DNA of 64,000 nucleotides, taken from NCBI GenBank assembly GCA_003987775.1, contig RXJD01000034.1:124001-188000 (forward strand). Direction: 5' to 3'. The position numbers were made by a program, and so were the translations under genes. This DNA comes from Mycobacterium sp. Its GTDB lineage: Bacteria > Actinomycetota > Actinomycetes > Mycobacteriales > Mycobacteriaceae. Under the pieces are notes generated by a model. The model was not told where the DNA came from and ran no database searches. It saw nothing but the letters and a program-made list of their open reading frames with translations. Below are positions 16,791-27,599 of this stretch, piece after piece (the first letter of the stretch is position 1; each line of letters starts with the position of its first letter).

Positions 16791-17725
16791 CCCACTCGAT
16801 CAGGCCGGTCGACTTCGACAACCTGAAGACGATGACCTACGAGGTCACCGACCGGGTTGCGCGCATCACCTTCAACCGGCCGGAGAAGGGCAACGCGATC
16901 GTCGCCGACACTCCGCTGGAGCTCTCGGCGTTGGTCGAACGCGCCGACCTCGACCCGAACGTCCACGTCATCCTGGTCTCCGGTCGCGGCGAAGGCTTTT
17001 GCGCCGGTTTCGATCTGTCCGCTTACGCCGACCGGACCGGCTCGTCGGGCCAGGAAGGCGGGTATCACGGCACGGTCCTGGACGGCAAGACGCAGGCGGT
17101 CAACCACCTGCCGAACCAGCCGTGGGACCCGATGATCGACTACCAGATGATGAGCCGGTTCGTGCGCGGGTTCGCCAGTCTGATGCACGCCGACAAGCCG
17201 ACGGTGGTGAAGATCCACGGCTACTGTGTGGCCGGCGGCACCGACATCGCGCTGCACGCCGATCAGGTGATCGCCGCCGCCGACGCGAAGATCGGCTATC
17301 CGCCGACCCGGGTCTGGGGTGTTCCGGCTGCGGGCCTGTGGGCGCACCGCCTGGGTGACCAGCGGGCCAAACGGCTGCTGTTCACCGGTGACTGCATCAC
17401 CGGCGCGCAGGCCGCCGAATGGGGACTGGCGGTCGAGGCGCCCGATCCGGCAGAGCTCGACGAACGCACCGAACGCCTGGTGGCCAGGATCGCCGCCCTG
17501 CCGGTCAATCAGCTGATCATGATCAAGCTCGCGCTCAATGCCCCGCTCCTGCAGCAGGGCGTCGCCACCAGCCGGATGGTCAGCACCGTCTTCGACGGCG
17601 TGGCGCGGCATACGCCGGAAGGGCATGCGTTCGTCGCGGATGCGGTCGAGCACGGCTTCCGTGACGCGGTCAAACACCGCGACGAACCCTTCGGTGATTA
17701 CGGCCGGAAAGCGTCCCAGGTGTAG
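16787..17725 (+). CDS. echA4: enoyl-CoA hydratase/isomerase EchA4
   Basis: A 312-residue crotonase-fold protein, longer than the usual ~260 because of an insertion around residues 85-115. The oxyanion-hole segments GRGEGFCAGFDLSAY and IHGYCVAGGTDIALHAD are present; the latter carries a Thr-Asp pair in place of one of the usual catalytic glutamates, so plain hydratase activity should not be assumed. It overlaps fadE8 by ATGA and is followed after 4 nt by the PaaX-like regulator, an order shared with Rv0672-Rv0675. Confidence 0.9.
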   Translation: MTHSIRPVDFDNLKTMTYEVTDRVARITFNRPEKGNAIVADTPLELSALVERADLDPNVHVILVSGRGEGFCAGFDLSAYADRTGSSGQEGGYHGTVLDGKTQAVNHLPNQPWDPMIDYQMMSRFVRGFASLMHADKPTVVKIHGYCVAGGTDIALHADQVIAAADAKIGYPPTRVWGVPAAGLWAHRLGDQRAKRLLFTGDCITGAQAAEWGLAVEAPDPAELDERTERLVARIAALPVNQLIMIKLALNAPLLQQGVATSRMVSTVFDGVARHTPEGHAFVADAVEHGFRDAVKHRDEPFGDYGRKASQV

Positions 17726-17729
17726 CGCC

Positions 17730-18452
17730 GTGCGCAAGATGACCGCCCGGTCCGTGGTGCTCAGCGTGCTGCTGGGTGCCCACCCCGCGTGGGCCACCGC
17801 CAGCGACTTGATAAGGCTGACAACAGATTTCGGTATCAAAGAGGCGACGATACGGGTGGCGCTGACCCGGATGGTCAGCGCCGGTGACTTGATTCGGTCA
17901 GCCGACGGGTATCGGCTCTCCGACCGCCTGCTGGCCCGGCAGCGGCGGCAGGACGAGGCGATGCGCCCGCGTACCCGCGCCTGGCGCGGGCACTGGCACG
18001 TGGTCGTCGTCACCAGTGTCGGCACCGACCCGCGAACCCGGGCGGCTTTGCGAAACACCATGCACGACAAGCGGTTCAGCGAGTTGCGGGAAGGTGTCTG
18101 GATGCGTCCGGACAACCTCGGCCTGGACTTGGCGCCCGATGTCGCCGCCCGGGTGCGGGTGCTGCGGGCGCGCGACGACGCGCCGGCCGCGCTGGCCCGG
18201 CAATTGTGGGACCTGACGCAGTGGGCCGACGTGGGCCGCGGGTTGCTGGCGGAGATGGACCGTGCGACCGACGTGCCCGGGCGGTTCGTTGTGGCCGCCG
18301 CCATCGTGCGTCACCTCAATACCGACCCCATCCTGCCCGACGAACTGCTGCCCGCGGACTGGCCCGGTGCCCAATTGCGGGCGGCCTACCACGACTTCGC
18401 CACCGAACTGGCGGAACTGCGTGACACGACCCAACTCCAGGAGGCGACATGA
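17730..18452 (+). CDS. PaaX-like transcriptional regulator
   Basis: A 240-residue protein like Rv0674 with an N-terminal winged helix (ARSVVLSVLLGAHPAW, then ATIRVALTRMVSAGDL) and the PaaX-type central and C-terminal domains. PaaX proteins repress CoA-thioester catabolic operons and release DNA on binding an acyl-CoA. The GTG at 17730 gives the same length as Rv0674; an ATG at 17739 is also possible. Its 3' end overlaps echA5 by ATGA, so the regulator sits inside the operon it probably controls. Confidence 0.88.
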   Translation: MRKMTARSVVLSVLLGAHPAWATASDLIRLTTDFGIKEATIRVALTRMVSAGDLIRSADGYRLSDRLLARQRRQDEAMRPRTRAWRGHWHVVVVTSVGTDPRTRAALRNTMHDKRFSELREGVWMRPDNLGLDLAPDVAARVRVLRARDDAPAALARQLWDLTQWADVGRGLLAEMDRATDVPGRFVVAAAIVRHLNTDPILPDELLPADWPGAQLRAAYHDFATELAELRDTTQLQEAT

Positions 18453-19216
18453 GCGATGTGGTGCGGGTGGAGCGCGACGGCCCGGTGACCACGGTCTGCA
18501 TCAACCGGCCCGAGGCGCGCAACGCCGTCAACGGCCCGACGGCGGCCGCGCTGTACGCCGCGTTCGAACGGTTCGATCGCGACGACAGCGCTTCGGTGGC
18601 GGTCTTGTGCGGCGAGGGCGGAACGTTCTGCGCCGGAGCCGATTTGAAAGCCTTCGGCACACCGCAGGCCAACTCGGTGCACCGCACCGGCCCGGGCCCC
18701 ATGGGACCGTCGCGCATGATGCTGTCCAAACCGGTGATCGCCGCCGTCGACGGCTATGCGGTGGCCGGCGGCCTGGAGCTCGCCCTGTGGTGCGACCTGC
18801 GGGTCGCCGAGGAGGACGCCGTGTTCGGGGTGTTCTGCCGGCGCTGGGGCGTTCCGCTGATCGACGGCGGAACGGTGCGGTTGCCGCGCCTGATCGGGCA
18901 CAGCCGCGCGATGGACATGATCCTGACCGGCCGCGGCGTCAAGGCCGACGAGGCGCTGGCGATCGGTCTGGCCAACCGGGTGGTGCCCAAAGGCCAAGCG
19001 CGCCAGGCCGCCCAGGAGTTGGCGGCCGAACTCGCCGCGCTGCCGCAGCAGTGTCTGCGGTCGGACCGGCTGTCGGCGCTGCACCAGTGGGGCCTGCCCG
19101 AGTCCGCGGCGATGGACCTGGAGTTCGCGAGCATCTCCCGGGTCTCCGCCGAGGCGCTGGAGGGCGCCGGGCGCTTCGCCGGCGGAGCCGGCCGGCACGG
19201 CGCCCCGGCGAGTTAA
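18449..19216 (+). CDS. echA5: enoyl-CoA hydratase/isomerase EchA5
   Basis: A 255-residue crotonase with GEGGTFCAGADLKAFG and DGYAVAGGLELALWCD forming the CoA-binding oxyanion hole; the glutamate in GGLELAL matches one catalytic glutamate of hydratases. It is the last gene of the fadE8-echA4-PaaX-echA5 chain, in which every junction overlaps or nearly touches. In M. tuberculosis mmpS5-mmpL5 and their regulator follow; here the convergent DUF3060 gene follows directly, with 4 bp of overlap. Confidence 0.92.
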   Translation: MSDVVRVERDGPVTTVCINRPEARNAVNGPTAAALYAAFERFDRDDSASVAVLCGEGGTFCAGADLKAFGTPQANSVHRTGPGPMGPSRMMLSKPVIAAVDGYAVAGGLELALWCDLRVAEEDAVFGVFCRRWGVPLIDGGTVRLPRLIGHSRAMDMILTGRGVKADEALAIGLANRVVPKGQARQAAQELAAELAALPQQCLRSDRLSALHQWGLPESAAMDLEFASISRVSAEALEGAGRFAGGAGRHGAPAS

Positions 19217-19707
19217 CCCTTGGTGACGGTGTTGTTCGGGCCGATCTTGTTGATCTCCGGGTCGCCGTCTTTGTAGGTGACGGTGTTGTCCATCCCCAGC
19301 ACCGTGATGCGCTTGTTGACCTTGTCGAGGGTGATCTTGTTCTTGGTGCCGCCGACGCTCACCGTCTCGCAGTTGCCGTTGACGGTCAGCGTGTTGTCAG
19401 AGCCGGTCACGTTCAGCGACTTGCCCTCTTCGCAGGAGATGGTGGCGGTCTGCCCCACGTAGGCGTAGACAACGGTGTCGCCCACCTGCACCGAGGTGCT
19501 GATGGTGGGGCCGCCACCGGTGGTCGACGTCGTCTCCGCGCTCCCGCTGCTGGTGGTCGTCGACGACTTCGTCGAGGACGAACTGCTGCTCGCGGGCGGC
19601 CCGGCGGTCGAACTGCAGCCGGCCAACCCGACGGCCGCGGCGATGGCCGCCGCCGACAGGGCAAGTCCGGCCACCCGGAATGTCTTGGCAGTTCCCTTGG
19701 CGCGCAT
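19213..19707 (-). CDS. DUF3060 lipoprotein (Rv0679c-like)
   Basis: A 164-residue predicted lipoprotein. The ATG at 19707 opens a signal peptide (MRAKGTAKTFRVAG, then an Ala-rich core) with lipobox LAGC. A Ser/Thr-rich linker follows, then a DUF3060 domain built of short repeating strands with asparagine turns (GSDNTLTVNG, GMDNTVTYKDGD). Upstream in-frame TTG at 19743 would precede the signal peptide and is less likely. A GGAGGA lies 11 nt before the ATG. Position and composition match threonine-rich Rv0679c. Function unknown; an outer-surface lipid-anchored location is likely. Confidence 0.85.
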   Translation of the reverse strand: MRAKGTAKTFRVAGLALSAAAIAAAVGLAGCSSTAGPPASSSSSSTKSSTTTSSGSAETTSTTGGGPTISTSVQVGDTVVYAYVGQTATISCEEGKSLNVTGSDNTLTVNGNCETVSVGGTKNKITLDKVNKRITVLGMDNTVTYKDGDPEINKIGPNNTVTKG

Positions 19708-19749
19708 GGTTACTCGATTCCTCCCGTGAAAAAGAACTGTCACACTCGC

Positions 19750-20127
19750 TCAGGGCCCAACACGCTGGATTCGGTTGACCATGCCCAGTTCGCGGCCGCG
19801 ATCCCAGACGACCGGGTCACCGTTCTTGTAGAACACGGTCCCGTCGTACCCGTACACGGTGATGTCGTTGACGACGGTGTCGGCGATGACCGTGTTGCCC
19901 GTCCCCATCATCGTGACCGCCCAGCAGCTGCCTTTTGCGGTGACGATGTTGTTGGTGCCGTTGACGAAGAGCGTGGCGTCGCCGCAGTCGATCGTCGTCT
20001 CAACGCCCTGCCCGGTGATATGGGTGTCGCCGTTCTTCGCGTGCGCAACCGGAGCCGGCGCGGCCGGTAGGGCGACCACGGTCGCGGCGCAGGCTGCCAG
20101 CGTCCCCACGGCGGCTGTCCATTTCAC
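19750..20127 (-). CDS. secreted DUF3060 protein (Rv0680c-like)
   Basis: A 125-residue protein with an N-terminal Sec signal (WTAAVGTLAACAATVVALPA, cleavage probably after AHA) and a DUF3060 domain with the same repeat style (GTNNIVTAKG, GTGNTVIADT, YGYDGTVFYKNGD). GTG at 20127 has AAGGGGGG 6 nt upstream, which fixes the start. It lies immediately upstream of the DUF3060 lipoprotein on the same strand; the two share the ending pattern and look like a tandem duplication. Function unknown. Confidence 0.82.
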   Translation of the reverse strand: MKWTAAVGTLAACAATVVALPAAPAPVAHAKNGDTHITGQGVETTIDCGDATLFVNGTNNIVTAKGSCWAVTMMGTGNTVIADTVVNDITVYGYDGTVFYKNGDPVVWDRGRELGMVNRIQRVGP

Positions 20128-20287
20128 TGCGGGCCCCCCTTCGTTGGGTGGGTGGTCTGCTCGATCAGACCTCGATTGAGATTACGTGCATTTAACTGCG
20201 TGACGACAGCCCCGTGGGCATTTATTCGCCAAAGCCGCGGCGCCGGCGCGACCACGGAGCGCCGCACCCGATGACTACGGCGCAGTC

Positions 20288-20304
20288 AACTAGAGTCATT
20301 AGTT
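20288..20304. promoter_or_regulatory. operator-like dyad upstream of TetR gene
   Basis: AACTA, 7 nt, TAGTT, with a partly symmetric flank, 55 bp before the TetR gene at 20359 and between it and the divergent DUF3060 genes. Such a site would fit autoregulation by the TetR protein. Confidence 0.4.
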
Positions 20305-20358
20305 AGCTCTGACGCCGCGCGCGCGGGGCCGGCCATCCCAACCGAAGGGTGAATCGCC

Positions 20359-21003
20359 ATGGCAGCTCAGCCGGAACCACCGTCGGGTGGTGGCCGTGCG
20401 CGCGCCGGCAAGCCGGGAGCCCGTCAAGCAAAGCTGAGCCGCGAGGGCATCGTCGACGGCGCGCTGACCTTCCTGGACCGGGAGGGCTGGGATTCGCTGA
20501 CCATCAACGCCCTGGCCACCCAGCTGGGCACTAAGGGACCGTCGCTGTACAACCACGTCGACAGCCTCGAGGATCTGCGCCGTGCCGTACGCATCCGGGT
20601 CATCGACGACATCATCACGATGCTCAACCGGGTGGGGGAGGGACGGTCCCGCGACGACGCCGTCCTGGTGATGGCCGGCGCCTACCGCAGCTATGCCCAC
20701 CATCACCCCGGTCGGTACTCCGCGTTCACCCGGATGCCGCTCGGCGGCGACGATCCCGAGTACACGGCCGTGACGCGGGGAGCGGCAGCCCCCGTCATCG
20801 CGGTGCTGTCGTCCTACGGCCTGCAGGGCGAGGAGGCTTTCTACGCCGCTCTGGAGTTCTGGTCGGCCATGCACGGGTTCGTGCTGCTGGAGATGACCGG
20901 AGTCATGGACGAGATCGACACCGACGCCGTGTTCACCGACATGGTGCTGCGGCTGGCGGCGGGCATGGATCGGCGCACCGTCCAGGCAGCGGAGACGCCC
21001 TAG
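20359..21003 (+). CDS. TetR-family regulator (Rv0681-like)
   Basis: A 214-residue TetR protein: basic Gly/Pro-rich N-terminal tail, helix-turn-helix at about residues 32-75 (LATQLGTKGPSLYNHVDSLEDL), and a C-terminal TetR_C-like domain. ATG 20359 follows GAAGGGTGA at 8 nt. It sits between the DUF3060 pair and rpsL, as Rv0681 does. Ligand and targets unknown; the divergent DUF3060 genes are the obvious candidates. Confidence 0.9.
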   Translation: MAAQPEPPSGGGRARAGKPGARQAKLSREGIVDGALTFLDREGWDSLTINALATQLGTKGPSLYNHVDSLEDLRRAVRIRVIDDIITMLNRVGEGRSRDDAVLVMAGAYRSYAHHHPGRYSAFTRMPLGGDDPEYTAVTRGAAAPVIAVLSSYGLQGEEAFYAALEFWSAMHGFVLLEMTGVMDEIDTDAVFTDMVLRLAAGMDRRTVQAAETP

Positions 21004-21012
21004 CCGGCGGCG

Positions 21013-21038
21013 CGAGCGTGAGGCCAGCTTCACGCTCG
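21013..21038. repeat. stem-loop 1 of a tandem pair
   Basis: CGAGCGTGA pairs perfectly with TCACGCTCG around the loop GGCCAGCT. The stem differs completely from that of the next hairpin while the loop is shared. It lies right after the TetR stop codon and may help end transcription, although no T run follows. Confidence 0.7.
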
Positions 21039-21040
21039 GA

Positions 21041-21070
21041 CGCGACTGTGCGGCCAGCTTCACAGTCGCG
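21041..21070. repeat. stem-loop 2 of a tandem pair
   Basis: CGCGACTGTG pairs perfectly (10 bp) with CACAGTCGCG around the loop CGGCCAGCTT. It sits 2 nt after stem-loop 1 and has the same GGCCAGCT core in its loop. Confidence 0.7.
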
Positions 21071-21115
21071 CCACCTGGGGGACCTGTGCGGCTCGCGCGG
21101 GCGATGCCACCGTTT

Positions 21116-21145
21116 TTGACCTGCCAGACTCCGGGCGGGTATTGT
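21116..21145 (+). promoter_or_regulatory. candidate rpsL-rpsG-fusA-tuf promoter
   Basis: TTGACC (21116-21121), an 18-nt spacer and TATTGT (21140-21145). Both hexamers are close to the mycobacterial sigma-A consensus and this is the best match upstream of rpsL. Confidence 0.55.
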
Positions 21146-21372
21146 GGGACCTCGTGCCTGGCGGCTAACGGCGCCTGAAGTAGCGGGCGTAAATGCCGGG
21201 CCAATTCGCGTGTCCACAATGCGACGGATGATGTTTTCCGGGCAAGCGCATGCGACACGCCCGGCCGCGGGGTAATGACGTTAGTCCGCGGAGGGGCATA
21301 ACTGCAGTACAGGAACTTTTGAACAGCGCACTCGACAAGCACCACAAGAACAGCAACACAGAAAGCCGGTAG

Positions 21373-21747
21373 ATGCCAACCATCCAGCAGCTGGTCCGCA
21401 AGGGTCGTCGCGACAAGATCGCCAAGGTCAAAACCGCGGCTCTGAAAGGCAGCCCGCAGCGTCGTGGCGTATGCACCCGCGTGTACACCACCACTCCGAA
21501 GAAGCCGAACTCGGCGCTTCGGAAGGTTGCCCGTGTGAAGCTGACGAGTCAGGTTGAGGTCACGGCCTACATTCCGGGCGAGGGCCACAACCTCCAGGAG
21601 CACTCGATGGTCCTGGTGCGTGGCGGCCGGGTGAAGGACCTGCCCGGTGTGCGTTACAAGATCATCCGCGGTTCGCTGGACACCCAGGGTGTCAAGAACC
21701 GCAAGCAGGCTCGCAGCCGTTACGGCGCCAAGAAGGAGAAGAGCTAA
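21373..21747 (+). CDS. rpsL: 30S ribosomal protein S12
   Basis: A 124-residue S12 of the small subunit decoding centre. The streptomycin-resistance positions are wild type: K43 (in TTTPKKPNS) and K88 (in [10 protein letters not shown]). The start is ATG 21373 with only a weak Shine-Dalgarno. Its TAA shares a base with the ATG of rpsG (TAATG), giving coupled translation. First gene of the str operon. Confidence 0.98.
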
Positions 21748-22217
21748 TGCCGCGCAAGGGGCCCGCGCCCAAGCGTCCGCTGGTCAACGACCCGGTCTAC
21801 GGGTCGCAGCTGGTCACCCAGTTGGTGAACAAAGTTCTGCTGAAGGGGAAGAAATCGCTGGCTGAGCGCATTGTTTATGGTGCGCTCGAGCAGGCCCGCG
21901 ACAAGACCGGCACCGACCCCGTCATCACCCTCAAGCGCGCGCTCGACAACGTCAAGCCCGCCCTCGAGGTGCGTAGCCGCCGCGTCGGTGGCGCCACCTA
22001 CCAGGTGCCCGTCGAGGTGCGCCCGGACCGGTCCACCACGCTGGCACTGCGCTGGCTCGTCAGCTTCTCGCGGCAGCGCCGGGAGAAGACGATGGTCGAG
22101 CGTCTGGCCAACGAGATCCTGGACGCCAGCAACGGCTTGGGGGCCTCCGTCAAGCGACGCGAGGACACCCACAAGATGGCCGAGGCCAACCGCGCCTTCG
22201 CGCACTATCGCTGGTGA
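21747..22217 (+). CDS. rpsG: 30S ribosomal protein S7
   Basis: A 156-residue S7, the primary assembly protein of the 30S head and part of the exit-site mRNA channel. The ATG at 21747 overlaps the rpsL stop; AAGGAG inside the rpsL 3' end serves as its Shine-Dalgarno. Motifs are typical of S7: N-terminal [10 protein letters not shown] and the C-terminal [10 protein letters not shown]. fusA follows 68 bp later. Confidence 0.98.
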   Translation: MPRKGPAPKRPLVNDPVYGSQLVTQLVNKVLLKGKKSLAERIVYGALEQARDKTGTDPVITLKRALDNVKPALEVRSRRVGGATYQVPVEVRPDRSTTLALRWLVSFSRQRREKTMVERLANEILDASNGLGASVKRREDTHKMAEANRAFAHYRW

Positions 22218-22285
22218 CGGCTTCCAGCGGAACCCGCTGGCGCATCCGATAGCTAACTGAGCAACGAAAGAGTGGGAAGACTTCT

Positions 22286-24391
22286 GTGGCACAGAAGGAC
22301 GTGCTGACCGACCTGACGAAGGTCCGCAACATCGGCATCATGGCGCACATCGACGCCGGCAAGACCACGACGACTGAGCGCATCCTGTACTACACCGGTA
22401 TCAGCTACAAGATCGGTGAGGTGCACGACGGCGCGGCCACGATGGACTGGATGGAGCAGGAGCAGGAACGCGGGATCACCATCACCTCCGCGGCAACCAC
22501 CTGCTTCTGGAACGACAACCAGATCAACATCATCGACACCCCCGGCCACGTCGACTTCACCGTCGAGGTGGAGCGCTCGCTGCGTGTCCTGGACGGCGCC
22601 GTCGCGGTGTTCGACGGCAAGGAGGGCGTCGAGCCCCAGTCCGAGCAGGTGTGGCGGCAGGCCGACAAATACGACGTCCCGCGCATCTGCTTCGTCAACA
22701 AGATGGACAAGATCGGCGCCGACTTCTATTTCTCCGTGCGCACCATGGAGGAGCGGCTGGGCGCCAACGTCATCCCGATCCAGCTGCCGGTCGGCTCCGA
22801 GGGTGACTTCGAGGGCGTCGTCGACCTGGTCGAGATGAAGGCCAAGGTGTGGAGCGCCGAGGCCAAGCTGGGCGAGAAGTACGACGTGGTCGACATCCCC
22901 GCCGATCTGCAGGAGAAGGCAGAGGAGTACCGCACCAAGCTGATCGAGGCGGTCGCCGAGACCGACGAGGAGCTGCTGGAGAAGTACCTCGGCGGAGAAG
23001 AGCTCACGGTCGCCGAGATCAAGGGCGCGATCCGCAAGCTGACGATCAACTCCGAGGCCTACCCGGTGCTGTGCGGCAGCGCGTTCAAGAACAAGGGCGT
23101 GCAGCCGATGCTGGACGCCGTCATCGACTACCTCCCCTCGCCGCTGGACGTGCCGCCGGCCGTCGGCCACCCGCCCGGCAAAGAGGACGAGGAGATCGTG
23201 CGCAAGCCGTCGACCGACGAGCCTTTCTCCGCGCTGGCGTTCAAGGTCGCCACGCACCCGTTCTTCGGCAAGCTCACCTATGTCCGGGTGTACTCGGGCA
23301 AGGTCGACTCCGGTTCGCAGGTCATCAACGCCACCAAGGGCAAGAAGGAGCGTCTGGGCAAGCTCTTCCAGATGCACTCCAATAAGGAAAACCCGGTGGA
23401 GACGGCGTCGGCGGGCCACATCTACGCGGTGATCGGACTCAAGGACACCACCACCGGTGACACGCTGGCCGACCCGAACAACCAGATCGTGCTCGAGTCC
23501 ATGACGTTCCCGGACCCGGTCATCGAGGTGGCCATCGAGCCCAAGACCAAGAGCGACCAGGAGAAGCTGAGCCTGTCGATCCAGAAGCTCGCCGAAGAGG
23601 ACCCCACCTTCAAGGTGCACCTGGATCAGGAGACCGGCCAGACCGTCATCGGCGGCATGGGCGAGCTGCACTTGGACATCCTGGTGGACCGCATGCGCCG
23701 CGAGTTCAAGGTCGAGGCCAACGTCGGCAAGCCGCAGGTGGCCTACAAGGAGACCATCCGCCGCAAGGTGGAGAACGTCGAGTTCACCCACAAGAAGCAG
23801 ACGGGTGGCTCCGGTCAGTTCGCCAAGGTCCAGGTCAGCCTGGAGCCGTTCGTCAGCGAGGACGGCGCGACCTACGAGTTCGAGAGCAAGGTCACCGGTG
23901 GACGCATCCCGCGGGAGTACATCCCGTCGGTGGACGCCGGTGCGCAGGACGCCATGCAGTACGGCGTGCTGGCCGGCTACCCGCTGGTGAACCTGAAGCT
24001 CACCCTGCTGGACGGCGCCTTCCACGAGGTCGACTCGTCCGAGATGGCGTTCAAGATCGCCGGTTCCCAGGTGCTGAAAAAGGCTGCGGCACAAGCACAG
24101 CCGGTGATCCTGGAACCGATCATGGCCGTCGAGGTCACCACACCCGAGGACTACATGGGTGATGTGATCGGCGACCTGAACTCCCGCCGTGGCCAGATCC
24201 AGGCCATGGAGGAGCGGGCAGGGGCGCGTGTCGTCAAGGCGCACGTGCCGTTGTCGGAGATGTTCGGCTATGTCGGCGACCTGCGGTCCAAGACGCAAGG
24301 CCGGGCGAACTACTCCATGGTGTTCGACTCCTACGCCGAAGTTCCGGCGAACGTGTCGAAGGAAATCATCGCCAAGGCAACCGGCGAATAA
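22286..24391 (+). CDS. fusA: elongation factor G
   Basis: A 701-residue translational GTPase that drives ribosomal translocation. G1 is AHIDAGKT (residues 20-27), the switch II region DTPGHVDF, and the base-specific NKMDK; the EF-G domain IV and V sequences follow ([12 protein letters not shown] and the C-terminal [14 protein letters not shown]). GTG 22286 is the start, with GGGAAG 6 nt upstream. Third gene of the str operon. Confidence 0.98.
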   Translation: MAQKDVLTDLTKVRNIGIMAHIDAGKTTTTERILYYTGISYKIGEVHDGAATMDWMEQEQERGITITSAATTCFWNDNQINIIDTPGHVDFTVEVERSLRVLDGAVAVFDGKEGVEPQSEQVWRQADKYDVPRICFVNKMDKIGADFYFSVRTMEERLGANVIPIQLPVGSEGDFEGVVDLVEMKAKVWSAEAKLGEKYDVVDIPADLQEKAEEYRTKLIEAVAETDEELLEKYLGGEELTVAEIKGAIRKLTINSEAYPVLCGSAFKNKGVQPMLDAVIDYLPSPLDVPPAVGHPPGKEDEEIVRKPSTDEPFSALAFKVATHPFFGKLTYVRVYSGKVDSGSQVINATKGKKERLGKLFQMHSNKENPVETASAGHIYAVIGLKDTTTGDTLADPNNQIVLESMTFPDPVIEVAIEPKTKSDQEKLSLSIQKLAEEDPTFKVHLDQETGQTVIGGMGELHLDILVDRMRREFKVEANVGKPQVAYKETIRRKVENVEFTHKKQTGGSGQFAKVQVSLEPFVSEDGATYEFESKVTGGRIPREYIPSVDAGAQDAMQYGVLAGYPLVNLKLTLLDGAFHEVDSSEMAFKIAGSQVLKKAAAQAQPVILEPIMAVEVTTPEDYMGDVIGDLNSRRGQIQAMEERAGARVVKAHVPLSEMFGYVGDLRSKTQGRANYSMVFDSYAEVPANVSKEIIAKATGE

Positions 24392-24493
24392 GCGAAAACC
24401 CCGACGAGTAAGCTGACGCGGTTAGCACCGCGGCAAACCAAAGAAAAATCAACACTGCTTTTTTAAGCACCAACAGTCCAGGAGGACAACAAA

Positions 24494-25684
24494 GTGGCGA
24501 AGGCGAAGTTCCAGCGGACCAAGCCCCACGTCAACATCGGGACCATCGGTCACGTTGACCACGGCAAGACCACCCTGACCGCGGCTATCACCAAGGTCCT
24601 GCACGACAAGTACCCGGACCTGAACGAGTCCAAGGCGTTCGACCAGATCGACAACGCGCCTGAGGAGCGTCAGCGCGGTATCACGATCAACATCGCGCAC
24701 GTCGAGTACCAGACCGAGAAGCGTCACTACGCGCACGTCGACGCCCCCGGCCACGCCGACTACATCAAGAACATGATCACCGGTGCCGCCCAGATGGACG
24801 GCGCGATCCTGGTGGTCGCCGCGACGGACGGCCCGATGCCGCAGACGCGTGAGCACGTGCTGCTCGCCCGTCAGGTGGGCGTGCCCTACATCCTCGTGGC
24901 GCTGAACAAGTCCGACGCCGTCGACGACGAGGAACTGCTCGAGCTCGTCGAGCTGGAGGTCCGCGAATTGCTGGCCGCTCAGGACTTCGACGAGGAAGCC
25001 CCGGTGGTCCGGGTCTCGGCGCTGAAGGCGCTCGAGGGCGACGCGACCTGGGTGAAGTCGGTCGAGGACCTGATGGACGCGGTTGACGAGTCGATCCCGG
25101 ACCCGGTGCGCGACACCGACAAGCCGTTCCTGATGCCCGTTGAGGACGTCTTCACCATCACCGGCCGTGGCACCGTCGTCACCGGTCGTGTGGAGCGCGG
25201 CGTGGTCAACGTGAACGAGGAAGTCGAGATCGTCGGCATCAAGCCCACCAGCACAAAGACCACGGTCACCGGTGTGGAGATGTTCCGCAAGCTGCTCGAC
25301 CAGGGTCAGGCCGGTGACAACGTCGGTCTGCTGCTGCGTGGTGTCAAGCGTGAGGACGTCGAGCGCGGCCAGGTCGTCATCAAGCCCGGCACCACCACCC
25401 CGCACACCGAGTTCGAGGGCCAGGTCTACATCCTGTCCAAGGACGAGGGCGGTCGGCACACGCCGTTCTTCAACAACTACCGTCCGCAGTTCTACTTCCG
25501 CACCACTGACGTGACCGGTGTGGTGACGCTGCCGGAGGGCACCGAAATGGTGATGCCCGGTGACAACACCAACATCTCGGTGAAGCTGATCCAGCCCGTC
25601 GCCATGGACGACGGTCTGCGGTTCGCGATCCGTGAGGGTGGCCGCACCGTCGGCGCCGGCCGGGTCACCAAGATCATCAAGTAG
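24494..25684 (+). CDS. tuf: elongation factor Tu
   Basis: A 396-residue GTPase that delivers aminoacyl-tRNA to the ribosome. G1 GHVDHGKT at residues 19-26, DAPGHADY and NKSD are intact. GTG 24494 follows AGGAGG at a good distance. The 102-bp fusA-tuf spacer contains a short GC-rich stem-loop (24417-24432, CGCGGT/ACCGCG) and an AT-rich stretch, so extra tuf expression signals are possible. Transcription ends at the perfect palindrome at 25701-25748. Confidence 0.98.
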   Translation: MAKAKFQRTKPHVNIGTIGHVDHGKTTLTAAITKVLHDKYPDLNESKAFDQIDNAPEERQRGITINIAHVEYQTEKRHYAHVDAPGHADYIKNMITGAAQMDGAILVVAATDGPMPQTREHVLLARQVGVPYILVALNKSDAVDDEELLELVELEVRELLAAQDFDEEAPVVRVSALKALEGDATWVKSVEDLMDAVDESIPDPVRDTDKPFLMPVEDVFTITGRGTVVTGRVERGVVNVNEEVEIVGIKPTSTKTTVTGVEMFRKLLDQGQAGDNVGLLLRGVKREDVERGQVVIKPGTTTPHTEFEGQVYILSKDEGGRHTPFFNNYRPQFYFRTTDVTGVVTLPEGTEMVMPGDNTNISVKLIQPVAMDDGLRFAIREGGRTVGAGRVTKIIK

Positions 25685-25700
25685 CGCTCACCGCGCGACC

Positions 25701-25748
25701 AGACGCAAAATCCCCCGAAAACCGCGGTTTTCGGGGGATTTTGCGTCT
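25701..25748 (+). terminator. perfect 48-bp palindromic terminator after tuf
   Basis: Two 24-bp arms pair without mismatch (AGACGCAAAATCCCCC at the outside, AAAACCGCGGTTTT at the centre). The 3' arm ends in GGGGGATTTTGCGTCT followed by more T residues. The 17 nt GCGCGACCAGACGCAAA at its 5' edge (25693-25709) are identical to those at the rpoC terminator. Confidence 0.9.
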
Positions 25749-25834
25749 TTTGGGCGCGCTAACTTGTGATCGGTATAGGCCGCGCGGCGCTACTCTGTCA
25801 TCACCTTTTCGGGCGCCTGACCCGAGCACAGTGA

Positions 25835-27574
<1,740 letters not shown>

Positions 27575-27599
27575 TTGTCGTCCGTGCTATGAACTCCAC

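Larger units (their letters stand above)
21004..21372. other. 369-bp rpsL upstream region
   Basis: No gene is seen. The interval holds two perfect stem-loops directly after the TetR gene (21013-21038 and 21041-21070, annotated separately), a good promoter (21116-21145) and a leader of roughly 220 nt to the rpsL ATG. Confidence 0.6.

Noticed and set aside
18262-20070. 602-codon plus-strand frame over echA5 and the DUF3060 genes
   Set aside because: Arg/Gly-rich shadow product crossing several real genes on both strands.
22253-24298. 681-codon minus-strand open frame opposite fusA
   Set aside because: Shadow of fusA codon bias; no recognisable domain.
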